Assembly (NCBI GenBank): GCA_016722025.1
Contig: JADKGZ010000007.1
Coordinates: 138,926 to 202,925 of the forward strand
Source of the DNA: Acidimicrobiaceae bacterium
GTDB lineage: Bacteria; Actinomycetota; Acidimicrobiia; Acidimicrobiales; Ilumatobacteraceae
Length of the DNA stretch: 64,000 nt
Reading direction: 5' to 3'
The position numbers were made by a program, and so were the translations under genes. A model generated the notes under the pieces. That model did not search any database. It was not told the origin of the DNA and saw only the letters and a list, made by a program, of their open reading frames with translations. Numbering within the stretch: position 1 is the first letter of the stretch; every line of letters starts with the position of its first letter. Of the stretch, positions 34,715 to 43,387 are shown in pieces.

Positions 34715-35479
34715 ATGCACAGCCGGCCGCCATCCGCTCCTCGCTACGTGGTGGTCGCAGGCCTGCTCCGCGACGCCATCATCGCCGGTCGCCACCCGCT
34801 GGGGTCGTCGCTGCCCTCCGAGCGGCAGTTGATGGAGGCGCACGGCATCGCTCGCGGCACAGCTCGCCACGCCATCTCGCTGCTCGTCGAAGAAGGCACC
34901 GCCGCTGTTCGCCGCGGCGCACAGGCGGTGGTGATCGCGGCGCCACCACCGCCGGAGCAGACGTTGTCGGAGCTGCTCAGCTTCTCGGCATGGGCCCGGT
35001 CGCTGGGCTGCGAGCCGTCGGGGCGCGTGATCGCACTCTCACGGCGCACGGCCACGCCCGACGACACGGCGGCGCTCGCGCTGGGGGCCGACGAGCCGGT
35101 GTGGGATCTCACGCGTGTGCGAATGCTCGATGGGCGAGCCGTGATGATCGAGCGATCCACCTACCCGCACCGCATCGGGCAGATCGTGGCCGCCCTCGAC
35201 CTGGAGCGCGTGTCCATCACGTCGGCGCTGCTCGATCACGACATCCACCTTGCGAGAGCGCGGCACACCATCGATGCCCGGCCGGCGTCGGCCGACGATG
35301 CATCGCTGCTCGGTGTCGAGGAGGGTGCACCGTTGCTGCGGGTGCGCCGGTTGGCCACCTCGCCGCTGGGCGAGCCGCTGGAGCGCGGTGAAGACCGCTA
35401 CCTGGGCGATGCCGTTGCCTTCTCCGTCGACAACGTCGCTCGTCAGGCGAGCACCCGGCGCACCGCCGACCGCTCGTGA
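34715..35479 (+). CDS. GntR-family transcriptional regulator (HutC/PhnF type)
   Basis: 254 aa. N-terminal winged helix: LLRDAIIAGRHPLGSSLPSE, RQLMEAHGIARGTARHAI. The C-terminal UTRA domain (about 90-245) senses ligand, as in PhnF. It is divergent from the HD/dioxygenase pair. TACTCT lies 6 nt before the ATG at 34715. Likely represses the pair through the palindrome at 34659-34674. Confidence 0.85.
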   Translation: MHSRPPSAPRYVVVAGLLRDAIIAGRHPLGSSLPSERQLMEAHGIARGTARHAISLLVEEGTAAVRRGAQAVVIAAPPPPEQTLSELLSFSAWARSLGCEPSGRVIALSRRTATPDDTAALALGADEPVWDLTRVRMLDGRAVMIERSTYPHRIGQIVAALDLERVSITSALLDHDIHLARARHTIDARPASADDASLLGVEEGAPLLRVRRLATSPLGEPLERGEDRYLGDAVAFSVDNVARQASTRRTADRS

Positions 35480-35493
35480 CGCCGCTGCAGCGG

Positions 35494-37245
35494 TCAGGTG
35501 CGCGGTCGCTGCTTCGCCATTGCCTCCACGATGAGCCTGCCGGGCGAACTGCGCAGGATCTCGCCGGAGGTGCCGGGCAGGCGGCGGCACCAGTTGGGGT
35601 GTTCGTCGCCCAGCGTGCCGGGGTGGTTGGGGCGGTCGGCGCTGCCGGCCAGATCATCGAGGCCGGCCAGGCACAGCCGAGCCTCACTCGCTGCAACCTG
35701 GCGATGCAGTTCCACGGACGCGGCAACGGGTGTGGTCGCCGACACGGCGGATTGCAGCGCCGCAGCCATCTCTGCGTTGCCGTCGGTGTGGTTCCAGACG
35801 CCGACCACCGTGGGCAGGTCGTGAGTGGTGACGGTGGCGAGGTTGTTGGCGGGCCAGTCGTGTGCGCTGGTGTCGAACCACCACACCTTGGTGCCCAGGA
35901 TGCCGCTGTCGCGAAGCGCGCGATGCACTTCCGGTTCCACCGTGCCGAGATCTTCGCCGATCACGAAGGCACCGGCGCGGGTGGCCTCCAGGCGGATGAT
36001 CGCGAGCAGCTCCGCTGACGGCAGTTGCACGTAGGTGCCGTCAGCGGGCGTGCCACCTTCTGGGATCCAGAACTGACGGAAGAGGCCCATGACGTGATCG
36101 ATGCGCAGACCGGCCATGCCATGGCAGGCCGCGCGCACCATGCCGATGAATGGTCGGTAGTGGGCCGCGCGCAGGCGAGACGGGATGAACGGCGGTAGAC
36201 CCCAGGCTTGCCCGGCTGCGTTGAACGGATCGGGGGGTGCGCCGAGGCGCATGCTCAACGCCATCAGGTCTTGGTGAGCCCACGCGTCGGCGCCGTCAGG
36301 AGAACAACCGACTGCGAGGTCGCCGATCAGGCCCACTCCGGCAGCGGCCGCGGTGCGCTCGAGGGTGCGCGTGGTGAGCCACTGCAACCAAGCATGGAAG
36401 TCGCACGCGGTGGCGAAGTGGGCGTCCTGTGCCGGCAGCTGGCTCAATGCCGCACTGTCGGGGTGCCGGAAGTCGCCGGGCCACTGCGTCCAGCGGGGGC
36501 CGAGGCGCTCGGCGAGGGCGTTCCAAGAGCAGAACTGCTGCAGATCGGCCCCTTGTTGCTCGGCCCACGTGCGCCACTCGGGCCCGTCGACCGCGCGGGT
36601 GAAGCGTTCGGCGAGTGCACGCCGGCGGGCCGGCCACGTGCTGTTGCGGTCGATGAGGCCGCCGGCGTCGTTGGCGACCGGCGAGGCTCCGTCGAGGGGC
36701 ACCAGCATCGGGTTCAGCCAGCGGCGGGAGCTGGGGTAGTAGGGGCTCGTCTCCTGCGGAGTGGTGGGAGCCGGCGCGTGCAGAGGGCTGAGCAGCAGCG
36801 AGATGCCTCCGCGATCGCTGATCTGGCGGCCGAGCTCGGCGACGTCGCGCAGGTCGCCGATGCCCCAGCCGTCGGGGCGCCACAGCGAGTACACCTGCGC
36901 CGCGACGCCCCAGCCGTAGGGCGCTCGGATGCACGTGGTGGGGGAGACGATCAAGGCGGTGACCGGGCCTCCATCGAGAGGAGCGAGGCGGTGGTAGCCG
37001 ATCGGCAGATCGCCTGGCAGTGCGTCGATGTCGCCGCGGTCGGTGCCGTCCTCCGTGATGAGCCGGCAGCGGCCGTTGAGCCACTGGGTGGCTCCTTCGT
37101 CGACGAACCACAGCGGGTCGGTAGCAACCGGCTCGCCCATCGCGGCACGCACGAGGTCGCGGGTGGCTGCCGGCGTGTCGTGCCAGGTGCCGTTCACCTC
37201 GTGGTAACCGTCGGCTACTCCCCATTCGTCGTACACGCTTCTCAT
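35494..37245 (-). CDS. malQ: 4-alpha-glucanotransferase
   Basis: 583 aa GH77 enzyme. YGWGVAAQVYSLW, GIGDLRDVAEL, SPYYPSSRRWLNP, the nucleophile Asp in LRIDHVMGLFRQFW, the acid/base Glu in GEDLGTVEP, and the stabiliser Asp in TTHDLPTVVGVW. It disproportionates maltodextrins. The start is the ATG at 37245, divergent from the small gene at 37270. It converges with the GntR gene, 14 bp apart. Confidence 0.93.
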   Translation of the reverse strand: MRSVYDEWGVADGYHEVNGTWHDTPAATRDLVRAAMGEPVATDPLWFVDEGATQWLNGRCRLITEDGTDRGDIDALPGDLPIGYHRLAPLDGGPVTALIVSPTTCIRAPYGWGVAAQVYSLWRPDGWGIGDLRDVAELGRQISDRGGISLLLSPLHAPAPTTPQETSPYYPSSRRWLNPMLVPLDGASPVANDAGGLIDRNSTWPARRRALAERFTRAVDGPEWRTWAEQQGADLQQFCSWNALAERLGPRWTQWPGDFRHPDSAALSQLPAQDAHFATACDFHAWLQWLTTRTLERTAAAAGVGLIGDLAVGCSPDGADAWAHQDLMALSMRLGAPPDPFNAAGQAWGLPPFIPSRLRAAHYRPFIGMVRAACHGMAGLRIDHVMGLFRQFWIPEGGTPADGTYVQLPSAELLAIIRLEATRAGAFVIGEDLGTVEPEVHRALRDSGILGTKVWWFDTSAHDWPANNLATVTTHDLPTVVGVWNHTDGNAEMAAALQSAVSATTPVAASVELHRQVAASEARLCLAGLDDLAGSADRPNHPGTLGDEHPNWCRRLPGTSGEILRSSPGRLIVEAMAKQRPRT

Positions 37246-37269
37246 TGTGCCGGTTCGTAGACTCTCTGC

Positions 37270-37557
37270 ATGGCCTCCGCTCTGGCGAAGTGGCAACTGA
37301 AGAGGATCAGTGCTCGGCTGAAGGTGCTGCGCGAAGAGTTGCGGATCATCGACGAGCAACGCTCCCACCTCGTCGACGACGCCGACGATCTCGGTCTGCG
37401 CGCGGTCGTGTCCGACTCGCCGTTGGCACGCTCGGAGGCCCATGCCGCCGGCGGTCACGCGGCAGCAATCGAAGGCGCGAGGGTGCACGTGGTCGACGAG
37501 ATCTCCCGACTCGAGCGGCGTCAGGACACGTTGCTCGATCGGTTCACCGCCGGCTGA
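37270..37557 (+). CDS. Small coiled-coil protein of unknown function
   Basis: 95 aa, charged, almost wholly helical by composition. Two heptad-like stretches (WQLKRISARLKVLREELRII at 8-27, and VHVVDEISRLERRQDTLLDR near the end) are separated by a variable middle. No family recognised; it could be a small DNA- or ribosome-associated protein. TAGACT lies 6 nt before the ATG (leaderless pattern), which supports it as a real gene. Confidence 0.6.
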   Translation: MASALAKWQLKRISARLKVLREELRIIDEQRSHLVDDADDLGLRAVVSDSPLARSEAHAAGGHAAAIEGARVHVVDEISRLERRQDTLLDRFTAG

Positions 37558-37680
37558 CGAACTGTACGAACCGTCAACCTCGGGCGCCCGGTTGCCCGGT
37601 TGGCTGCTTGACTGTCGGCGTCCTGCTTGAATGTGTGAGCGGGCCACGAGTGTGCCTCACCGGCCGAAAGGACGCCATCG

Positions 37681-38256
37681 ATGACCATCCGTGTGGTGAT
37701 CGCCGAAGACGAAGCCATCATCCGCCTCGACCTGCGCGAGACCCTCGAGGAAGAGGGCTACGAGGTCGTCGGTGAGACCGGCCGCGGCGACAAGGCCGTC
37801 GAGCTCGTGCGCGAGATGCGGCCCGACCTGGCCATTCTCGACATCAAGATGCCGCACATGGACGGGCTGGAAGCTGCCCGCATCATCAGCGGCGAGCGGA
37901 TCTGCGGCGTGCTCATGCTCACCGCCTTCAGCCAGCGCGAGGTCGTGGAGGATGCTCGCGATGCCGGCGCGCTGGCGTACCTGGTGAAGCCGTACCAGAA
38001 GAGCGACCTGATCCCCGCGATCGAAGTGGCCATCGGGCGCTTTCGCGAGCTGCAGCAGCTCAGCGGCGAGGTCGATGCCCTTGGCGAGCAGCTGGAAGCG
38101 CGCAAGGCCATCGACCGGGCCAAGGGCGTGCTCATCGACCAGCACGGCATGAAGGAAGGCGACGCGTTCACCTTCATCCAGCGCACGGCGATGAGTGAGC
38201 GGTCGCGCATGCGCGATGTCGCCGACCGCATCCTGGCCGGCACGCTGCACCCCTAA
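37681..38256 (+). CDS. pdtaR: ANTAR-domain response regulator, PdtaR-like
   Basis: 191 aa. Receiver: VVIAEDEAIIRLDL, phosphoacceptor Asp in LAILDIKMPHMDG, LTAFSQ and Lys in YLVKPYQKSDL. The C-terminal ANTAR domain (about 125-185; LEARKAIDRAKGVLIDQHGM) binds tandem hairpins in RNA to prevent termination. The upstream AAAGGA is a normal Shine-Dalgarno. Its kinase (PdtaS) is not adjacent, as in mycobacteria. polA lies downstream. Confidence 0.92.
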   Translation: MTIRVVIAEDEAIIRLDLRETLEEEGYEVVGETGRGDKAVELVREMRPDLAILDIKMPHMDGLEAARIISGERICGVLMLTAFSQREVVEDARDAGALAYLVKPYQKSDLIPAIEVAIGRFRELQQLSGEVDALGEQLEARKAIDRAKGVLIDQHGMKEGDAFTFIQRTAMSERSRMRDVADRILAGTLHP

Positions 38257-38312
38257 CTGGTGGTCGGGACTGGTCGCCGCTTCGGGCCGGGGGGCGGGGC
38301 CCCGGCGGGCCC

Positions 38313-38354
38313 GGGGGGGGGGGGGGGGGGGGCGGGGGGGGGGGGGGGTGGGGG
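38313..38354. repeat. Near-pure G tract (G20-C-G15-T-G5)
   Basis: 20 G at 38313-38332, C, 15 G at 38334-38348, T, 5 G. It lies in the 197-bp gap between pdtaR and polA. Such tracts are rare in genomes and typical of no-signal reads or collapsed homopolymer in assemblies. The exact length is unreliable. Confidence 0.9.
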
Positions 38355-38440
38355 CTGGGCCCGCTTCGCTTTGACTGCTCCCTCGTGCGGCTCGTCGCTG
38401 GCGCTTCCCTCGCCGCCGCCTCGCGGGGTGGTGGCTCCCG

Positions 38441-38446
38441 TAGAGT
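38441..38446 (+). promoter_or_regulatory. Putative -10 (TAGAGT) of polA
   Basis: TAGAGT lies 7 nt before the polA GTG with no Shine-Dalgarno sequence. uvrC has the identical hexamer and spacing. Confidence 0.45.
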
Positions 38447-38453
38447 CCACGGG

Positions 38454-41123
38454 GTGAAGCTGCTGCTGCTCGATGGAAACTCCTTGACGTATCGCGCGTT
38501 CTACGCGCTGCCCACCGACATGGCCACGGCCTCGGGGCAGGTCACCAATGCGGTGTTCGGGTTCACCTCGATGTTCATCTACATGGTCAAGGACCAGCAG
38601 CCCGATGCGGTGGTGGTGGCGTTCGACCGGCCCGAGCCGACGTTTCGTCACGAGGCCGACCCGTTGTACAAGGCACAGCGCGAAGCAGCGCCCGACATCT
38701 TGCGCCAGCAGATGGGATTGGTGCGCGAGGTGCTCGCGGCGCTGAACATCACCGTGCTCGAGCTCGCCGGGTGGGAAGCCGACGACATCCTGGCCACGCT
38801 CGCCGAGCAGGCGAAGCAGCAGGGCCACGACGCCATCATCGTCACGGGCGATCGCGACAGCTACCAGCTGGTGCACGATCCGCACGTGAAGGTGATGTAC
38901 AACAGGCGCGGCGTCAGCGACTACGCGCTGTACGACGAGGCGGGCATCGCCGAGAAGACGGGGGTGACCCCGGCGCTGTACCCGCAGTACGCCGCGCTGC
39001 GTGGCGACCCCAGCGACAACCTGGAGGGCGTGCCCGGCGTGGGCGAGAAGACCGCGGCGAAGCTGCTCAACCAGTACGGCAGCCTCGATGGCATCTTCGC
39101 TCACGTCGACGAGCAGACCCCGAAGTTGAGGGGCTCGCTGATCGAGCACGAGCAACGCGCGCGCCACAACTTCGAGATGATGACCCTGCGCCGTGATGCG
39201 CCCGTCACGGTCGACTTCGGCACGCTCACGGTGGAACCGAACGACGTGGAAGTAAAGCGGTTGTTCGACTTCCTCGAGTTCCGAGCGTTGCACGACCGGC
39301 TGTACGAGGCGCTGGCCACGTTCGGCATCGGTGCGGCCGCAGCCGGCGCCGGGCCTTCGTCGTCGGCGGAGGTGTTGGAGGCGGAGGTCACCGACGTGCT
39401 CGACGTCGCCGCGGCTGCGGAACTGATCGCCGGCCAGACCACGCTCGACGCCATTCCCGCGTGGTCCGGCGATGCCGGCCGCAGCGACGTCATCGGGCTG
39501 GCCGTCGTCACCGATGCCGACAGTGCGGAAGTCGCGTGGCTTCCCGCTCAGGTGGTGCATGCGCCGCAGGTGCTGGAGGCGTTGGGGGCACACCGCGGCT
39601 GGCGCGGCCACAACGCGAAGGCGCTGATGCGCTGGTTGCTCGACCAGGGCGGGGCGGTCCCAGGCCTTCGGCTCGACACGGCCATCGCGGCCTACCTCAT
39701 CGACCCCGCCGACACTCGCTATGCGTTGCGCGACCTGTTGGCCCGCTACACCCGCTTCCAGCTGCCCGACGACGGCTCCGCCGCCAAGGGCCAACTCGAC
39801 TTCGGCGGTGGGCCCGACGAGCGCCAGGTCGCGGCACGTGGCGCGCTGGCCGTCGCGCATCTGTCGGCTGCGTTGGAGGCCTCGCTCGACAAGCAGGGCA
39901 TGGCTGCCCTCTATGCCACCATCGAGAACCCGCTGGTCGGCGTGCTGGCGAAGATGGAGCACGTGGGCATCGCAGTCGACGTGGCCGAACTGACCAAGCT
40001 CAACGAGCGTCTCACCGCCGATGTCGAGCGCTTGGGTGCTCTGCTGCAGGAGGTGGTCGGGCGGCCGTTCAACCTCAACTCGCCGATCCAGCTGCGCGAG
40101 ATCCTCTACACCGAGCGCGGGTTGGCCCCCGGCAAGAAGACCAAGACCGGGTTCAGCACCGACGCGGCGACCTTGGAGAAGCTGCGCGACCAGTGGCCCG
40201 AGTTCATCGACCCGCTGCTGCAGTACCGCGAGGTGGAGAAGCTGCGCGGCACCTATGGCACCGGCCTGCTGGCGGAGGTGGCGCCCGATGGTCGCATCCA
40301 TGCCACCTTCAACCAGACGGTGGCGCGCACGGGCCGGCTGTCCAGCGACCAGCCCAACCTGCACAACATCCCGGTGCGCAGCGAGGAGGGCCGCCTGTTC
40401 CGCAAGGCGTTCATCCCGGCGCCCGGCTGCCAGCTGCTGGTGGCCGACTACAACCAGATCGAGCTGCGCTGCATCGCCCACCTCGCCCAGGACCCTGGGT
40501 TGATCGAGGCGTTCACCAGCGGCACCGACATCCACAACGCAACGGCATCGCGGGTGTTCGGCGTCGAACCGGCGGCGGTCACCACCGAGCAGCGGTCGAA
40601 GGCGAAGATGGTCTCGTACGGGCTGGCGTACGGCATGGAGGCCTACGGGCTGGCGCAGCGCCTGTCGATTCCGACCAGCGAAGCGGCCGTCATCCTCGAT
40701 GCCTACTTCGAGGCGTTCCCGAACGTGAAGGCCTACATGGACCGCACCGTGGTCGAGGCCCGCATGCGGGGCTACACCGAAACGCTCTTCGGTCGCCGTC
40801 GTCCAATTCCCGAGTTGTCCAACAGCAACTTCCGCATCCGCCAGGCAGGCGAACGCCAGGCGATGAACGCCGGCATCCAGGGGCTCGCCGCCGACATCTT
40901 CAAGGTCGCGCTCGTGCGCATCGACGAGGCGCTGGTTGCCGCCGGGGTAGCCAGTCAACTGGTGCTGCAGGTGCACGACGAGGTGCTGGTCGAGACTCCC
41001 GAGGCCGAGATGGAGCGCGTCGGACCGCTGGTGATCGACCTCATGCGCGGCGCCGCGCAGCTCGACGTACCGCTCGAGGTCAACGTCGCCTGGGGCAAGA
41101 CCTGGGCCGCGGGCAAAGGCTGA
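38454..41123 (+). CDS. polA: DNA polymerase I
   Basis: 889 aa. 5'-nuclease domain 1-290 (LLLLDGNSLTYRAFYAL; GWEADDILATLA; VTGDRDSYQLV; GDPSDNLEGVPGVGEKTA). The middle exonuclease-like domain (about 310-490) lacks the DEDD acidic set, as in other actinobacterial PolA. Polymerase domain: NQTVARTGRLSSDQPNLHNIP, motif A VADYNQIELR, the O helix RSKAKMVSYGLAYGM, and motif C LQVHDEVLVE. Fills gaps in excision repair and replaces Okazaki primers. Start GTG at 38454 by leaderless spacing. Confidence 0.95.
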   Translation: MKLLLLDGNSLTYRAFYALPTDMATASGQVTNAVFGFTSMFIYMVKDQQPDAVVVAFDRPEPTFRHEADPLYKAQREAAPDILRQQMGLVREVLAALNITVLELAGWEADDILATLAEQAKQQGHDAIIVTGDRDSYQLVHDPHVKVMYNRRGVSDYALYDEAGIAEKTGVTPALYPQYAALRGDPSDNLEGVPGVGEKTAAKLLNQYGSLDGIFAHVDEQTPKLRGSLIEHEQRARHNFEMMTLRRDAPVTVDFGTLTVEPNDVEVKRLFDFLEFRALHDRLYEALATFGIGAAAAGAGPSSSAEVLEAEVTDVLDVAAAAELIAGQTTLDAIPAWSGDAGRSDVIGLAVVTDADSAEVAWLPAQVVHAPQVLEALGAHRGWRGHNAKALMRWLLDQGGAVPGLRLDTAIAAYLIDPADTRYALRDLLARYTRFQLPDDGSAAKGQLDFGGGPDERQVAARGALAVAHLSAALEASLDKQGMAALYATIENPLVGVLAKMEHVGIAVDVAELTKLNERLTADVERLGALLQEVVGRPFNLNSPIQLREILYTERGLAPGKKTKTGFSTDAATLEKLRDQWPEFIDPLLQYREVEKLRGTYGTGLLAEVAPDGRIHATFNQTVARTGRLSSDQPNLHNIPVRSEEGRLFRKAFIPAPGCQLLVADYNQIELRCIAHLAQDPGLIEAFTSGTDIHNATASRVFGVEPAAVTTEQRSKAKMVSYGLAYGMEAYGLAQRLSIPTSEAAVILDAYFEAFPNVKAYMDRTVVEARMRGYTETLFGRRRPIPELSNSNFRIRQAGERQAMNAGIQGLAADIFKVALVRIDEALVAAGVASQLVLQVHDEVLVETPEAEMERVGPLVIDLMRGAAQLDVPLEVNVAWGKTWAAGKG

Positions 41124-41132
41124 CCGGTCGCC

Positions 41133-41873
41133 ATGGCGGAGGCCAGTCCCGACCATCAGCACTGGTTCGAGCCGATCGCAGCGCACCTGGGTGGCGCGTA
41201 CCTGCGCTACTCGTTCACCAAGGGCACACGGCAGGAGGTCGACTTCTTGTTCGACGCGCTGCAGCTGCGGCCGGGGCAGCGGGTGCTCGATGTCGGTTGC
41301 GGGCCGGGCCGGCACGCGCATGAGCTGGCTCGCCGTGGGCTGATCGTGCACGGCATCGACATCAGCGAACGATTCATCGAGCTTGCCGCTGCAGACGCAC
41401 CCGACGGTGCGACGTTCCAGCGTCTCGATGCCCGCGACCTGGGCTTCGACGGTGAGTTCGACGCGGTCATCTGTCTCTGCCAGGGCGCGTTCGGGCTGAT
41501 GACGGCGAATGGCGACGACGAGCGGGTGCTTGCCGCCATGGCCCGGGCGCTGCGACCCGGTGGCCAGTTGGCGCTGAGCGCCTTCAACGCCTACTACGCG
41601 GTGAAGTACTTCGCGGCCGGCGACAACCCGGGGGCGACCTTCGACGCTGCCACCGGCGTCAATCACGAGCACACCGAGGTGCGCAACGAGCAGGGCGAGG
41701 CCAAGGCCGTCGACCTGTGGACCGGCTGCTACACCCCGCGCGAGCTGCGCGTGCTCTGCCGCGTGGCGGGGTTGACGGTCGACTCGATCAGCAGCGTCGA
41801 ACCGGGTGGTTACGGCTGGGCCGAGCCCACCACCGAGACGGCTGAATTCTTGGTGATCGCACACCGCAGCTGA
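41133..41873 (+). CDS. Class I SAM-dependent methyltransferase
   Basis: 246 aa. SAM-binding motif I VLDVGCGPGRHAHELARRG (near 50-68), motif II GIDISERFI, and FDAVICLCQGAFGL (motif IV region). No target can be inferred; the fold resembles small-molecule methyltransferases. It begins 9 bp after polA and ends just upstream of rpsA, and is likely co-transcribed with polA. Confidence 0.88.
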   Translation: MAEASPDHQHWFEPIAAHLGGAYLRYSFTKGTRQEVDFLFDALQLRPGQRVLDVGCGPGRHAHELARRGLIVHGIDISERFIELAAADAPDGATFQRLDARDLGFDGEFDAVICLCQGAFGLMTANGDDERVLAAMARALRPGGQLALSAFNAYYAVKYFAAGDNPGATFDAATGVNHEHTEVRNEQGEAKAVDLWTGCYTPRELRVLCRVAGLTVDSISSVEPGGYGWAEPTTETAEFLVIAHRS

Positions 41874-41895
41874 TGACGCACGGCAAGTGCGCTGG

Positions 41896-41901
41896 TAGCC
41901 T
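41896..41901 (+). promoter_or_regulatory. Putative -10 (TAGCCT) of rpsA
   Basis: TAGCCT lies 55 nt before the proposed rpsA start. Unlike most genes here, this would give a ~50-nt leader. Confidence 0.3.
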
Positions 41902-41956
41902 CTCGGGGTCCGGAATCCGCCGGTCTCCTAGGTTTTTGTTCGAAAGCGATCGTCCC

Positions 41957-43333
41957 TTGTCCGATACCACTACCACCTCATCCTCGACCGACTCCTCCTG
42001 GGGCACGTTCGACGAAGAGGGCAACTACACCCCCCGCCAGATCGTCTCCGACGATCTCGGCATGTCGTTCGCCGACGCCATCGCCGGCACCATGGTCTCC
42101 GTCGAAGACGGCCAGCTGGTGCACGGCACCGTCGTCAAGATCGACAAAGACGAAGTGCTCCTCGACATCGGGTACAAGAGCGAAGGTGTCATCCCGTCGC
42201 GCGAGCTCAGCATCCGCAACGATGTCGACCCGCACGAGATCGTCACCCTCGGCGAGTCCATCGAAGCGCTGGTGCTCACCAAGGAAGACAAAGAGGGCCG
42301 TCTGGTCCTGTCCAAGAAGCGGGCGCAGTACGAGCGTGCGTGGGGCACCATCGAGAAGATCAAGGAAGCCGAAGGCACCGTCGAGGGCCCGGTCATCGAA
42401 GTGGTCAAGGGCGGTCTCATCGTCGACATCGGCCTGCGTGGCTTCCTGCCCGCATCGCTGGTCGAGCTGCGCCGTGTGCGCGATCTCGTGCCGTACGTCG
42501 GCAAGACCGTCCAGGCCAAGATCATCGAGCTCGACAAGAACCGCAACAACGTGGTGCTCAGCCGCCGCGCCTTCCTGGAAGAGACGCAGAAGGAGAGCCG
42601 CGACAGCTTCCTCACCAACCTCAAGCCGGGCGAGATCCGCGAGGGCGTGGTCAGCAGCGTCGTGTCCTTCGGTGCGTTCGTCGACCTCGGCGGCATGGAC
42701 GGCCTCATCCACGTCAGCGAGCTGTCGTGGAAGCATGTCGACCACCCGGGTGCGGTCGTCAACGTGGGCGACAAGGTCACCGTGCAGGTGCTCGATGTCG
42801 ACTTCGATCGCGAGCGCATCAGCCTGTCGCTGAAGGCAACCCAGCAGGATCCGTGGCAGGAGTTCGCCGGCTCGCACGAAGTGGGCCAGCTGGTCTACGG
42901 CCGGGTCACCAAGCTGGTGCCGTTCGGTGGCTTCGTGCAGGTGGGCGAAGGCATCGAGGGTCTGGTGCACATCTCCGAGATGAGCACGCACCACGTCGAC
43001 TCGCCCGAGCAGGTCGTCACGCCGGGCGAGGAGCTGTGGGTGAAGATCATCGATCTCGACCTCGCCCGTCGCCGCATCAGCCTGTCGATCAAGCAGGCCG
43101 CCGAGGGTGGCGAGCTGGCCGAGGAGTACCGCCAGCACTTCGAGATCGACGAGCACGGCAACTGGACCGCCGGCCAGGACGATGCCGAGCGCGAGGCCGC
43201 GTGGGCCGAGTACTACGAGGAGAACCCGGGCGAGGCCCCGCCGGCCGCCGACGGTGCCGAGGCAGCCGCGCCGGCCGTTGCCGACGTCGAGGCCGTTGCC
43301 GACGCCGAAGTGGTCGAGGCGCCGGAAGCCTGA
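41957..43333 (+). CDS. rpsA: Ribosomal protein S1
   Basis: 458 aa with four S1 RNA-binding domains: GTVVKIDKDEVLLDIGYKSE, GPVIEVVKGGLIVDIGLRGF, GVVSSVVSFGAFVDLGGMDG, and GRVTKLVPFGGFVQVGEGIE. KKRAQYERAWGTIEKIKEAEG is the usual inter-domain sequence. The C-terminal ~70 residues are acidic and Ala-rich. Helps mRNA bind the 30S subunit. I place the start at TTG 41957 because the protein then begins with a short Ser/Thr-rich leader (SDTTTTSSSTDSSW). The ATG at 41873, overlapping the methyltransferase stop, adds 28 unlikely residues. Confidence 0.93.
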   Translation: MSDTTTTSSSTDSSWGTFDEEGNYTPRQIVSDDLGMSFADAIAGTMVSVEDGQLVHGTVVKIDKDEVLLDIGYKSEGVIPSRELSIRNDVDPHEIVTLGESIEALVLTKEDKEGRLVLSKKRAQYERAWGTIEKIKEAEGTVEGPVIEVVKGGLIVDIGLRGFLPASLVELRRVRDLVPYVGKTVQAKIIELDKNRNNVVLSRRAFLEETQKESRDSFLTNLKPGEIREGVVSSVVSFGAFVDLGGMDGLIHVSELSWKHVDHPGAVVNVGDKVTVQVLDVDFDRERISLSLKATQQDPWQEFAGSHEVGQLVYGRVTKLVPFGGFVQVGEGIEGLVHISEMSTHHVDSPEQVVTPGEELWVKIIDLDLARRRISLSIKQAAEGGELAEEYRQHFEIDEHGNWTAGQDDAEREAAWAEYYEENPGEAPPAADGAEAAAPAVADVEAVADAEVVEAPEA

Positions 43334-43351
43334 TCCGTACCGATTCGCAGT

Positions 43352-43379
43352 GATGGCACGGCCGTGAGGCCGTGCCATC
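43352..43379. terminator. Bidirectional terminator, 12-bp stem
   Basis: gatggcacggcc (43352-43363) pairs exactly with ggccgtgccatc (43368-43379) around gtga, followed by gtgcgtttt. It sits between converging rpsA and the LuxR gene. Confidence 0.8.
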
Positions 43380-43387
43380 GTGCGTTT

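Noticed and set aside
38281..38360. G-rich region before polA as a functional quadruplex or rho-independent terminator
   Set aside because: The G tract is more likely a sequencing artefact, and there is no complementary arm or T tract for a terminator.
38253..41864. Very long minus-strand open frame (about 1200 codons) opposite polA and the methyltransferase
   Set aside because: Mirror of high-GC codon bias on the opposite strand. It lacks domain motifs, crosses the G tract as poly-Pro, and both genes on the plus strand are certain.
41873..41956. ATG 41873 as the rpsA start (TGATG overlap with the methyltransferase)
   Set aside because: It would add 28 residues unlike S1 N-termini; the frame from TTG 41957 starts with a plausible Ser/Thr leader. 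Not fully excluded.
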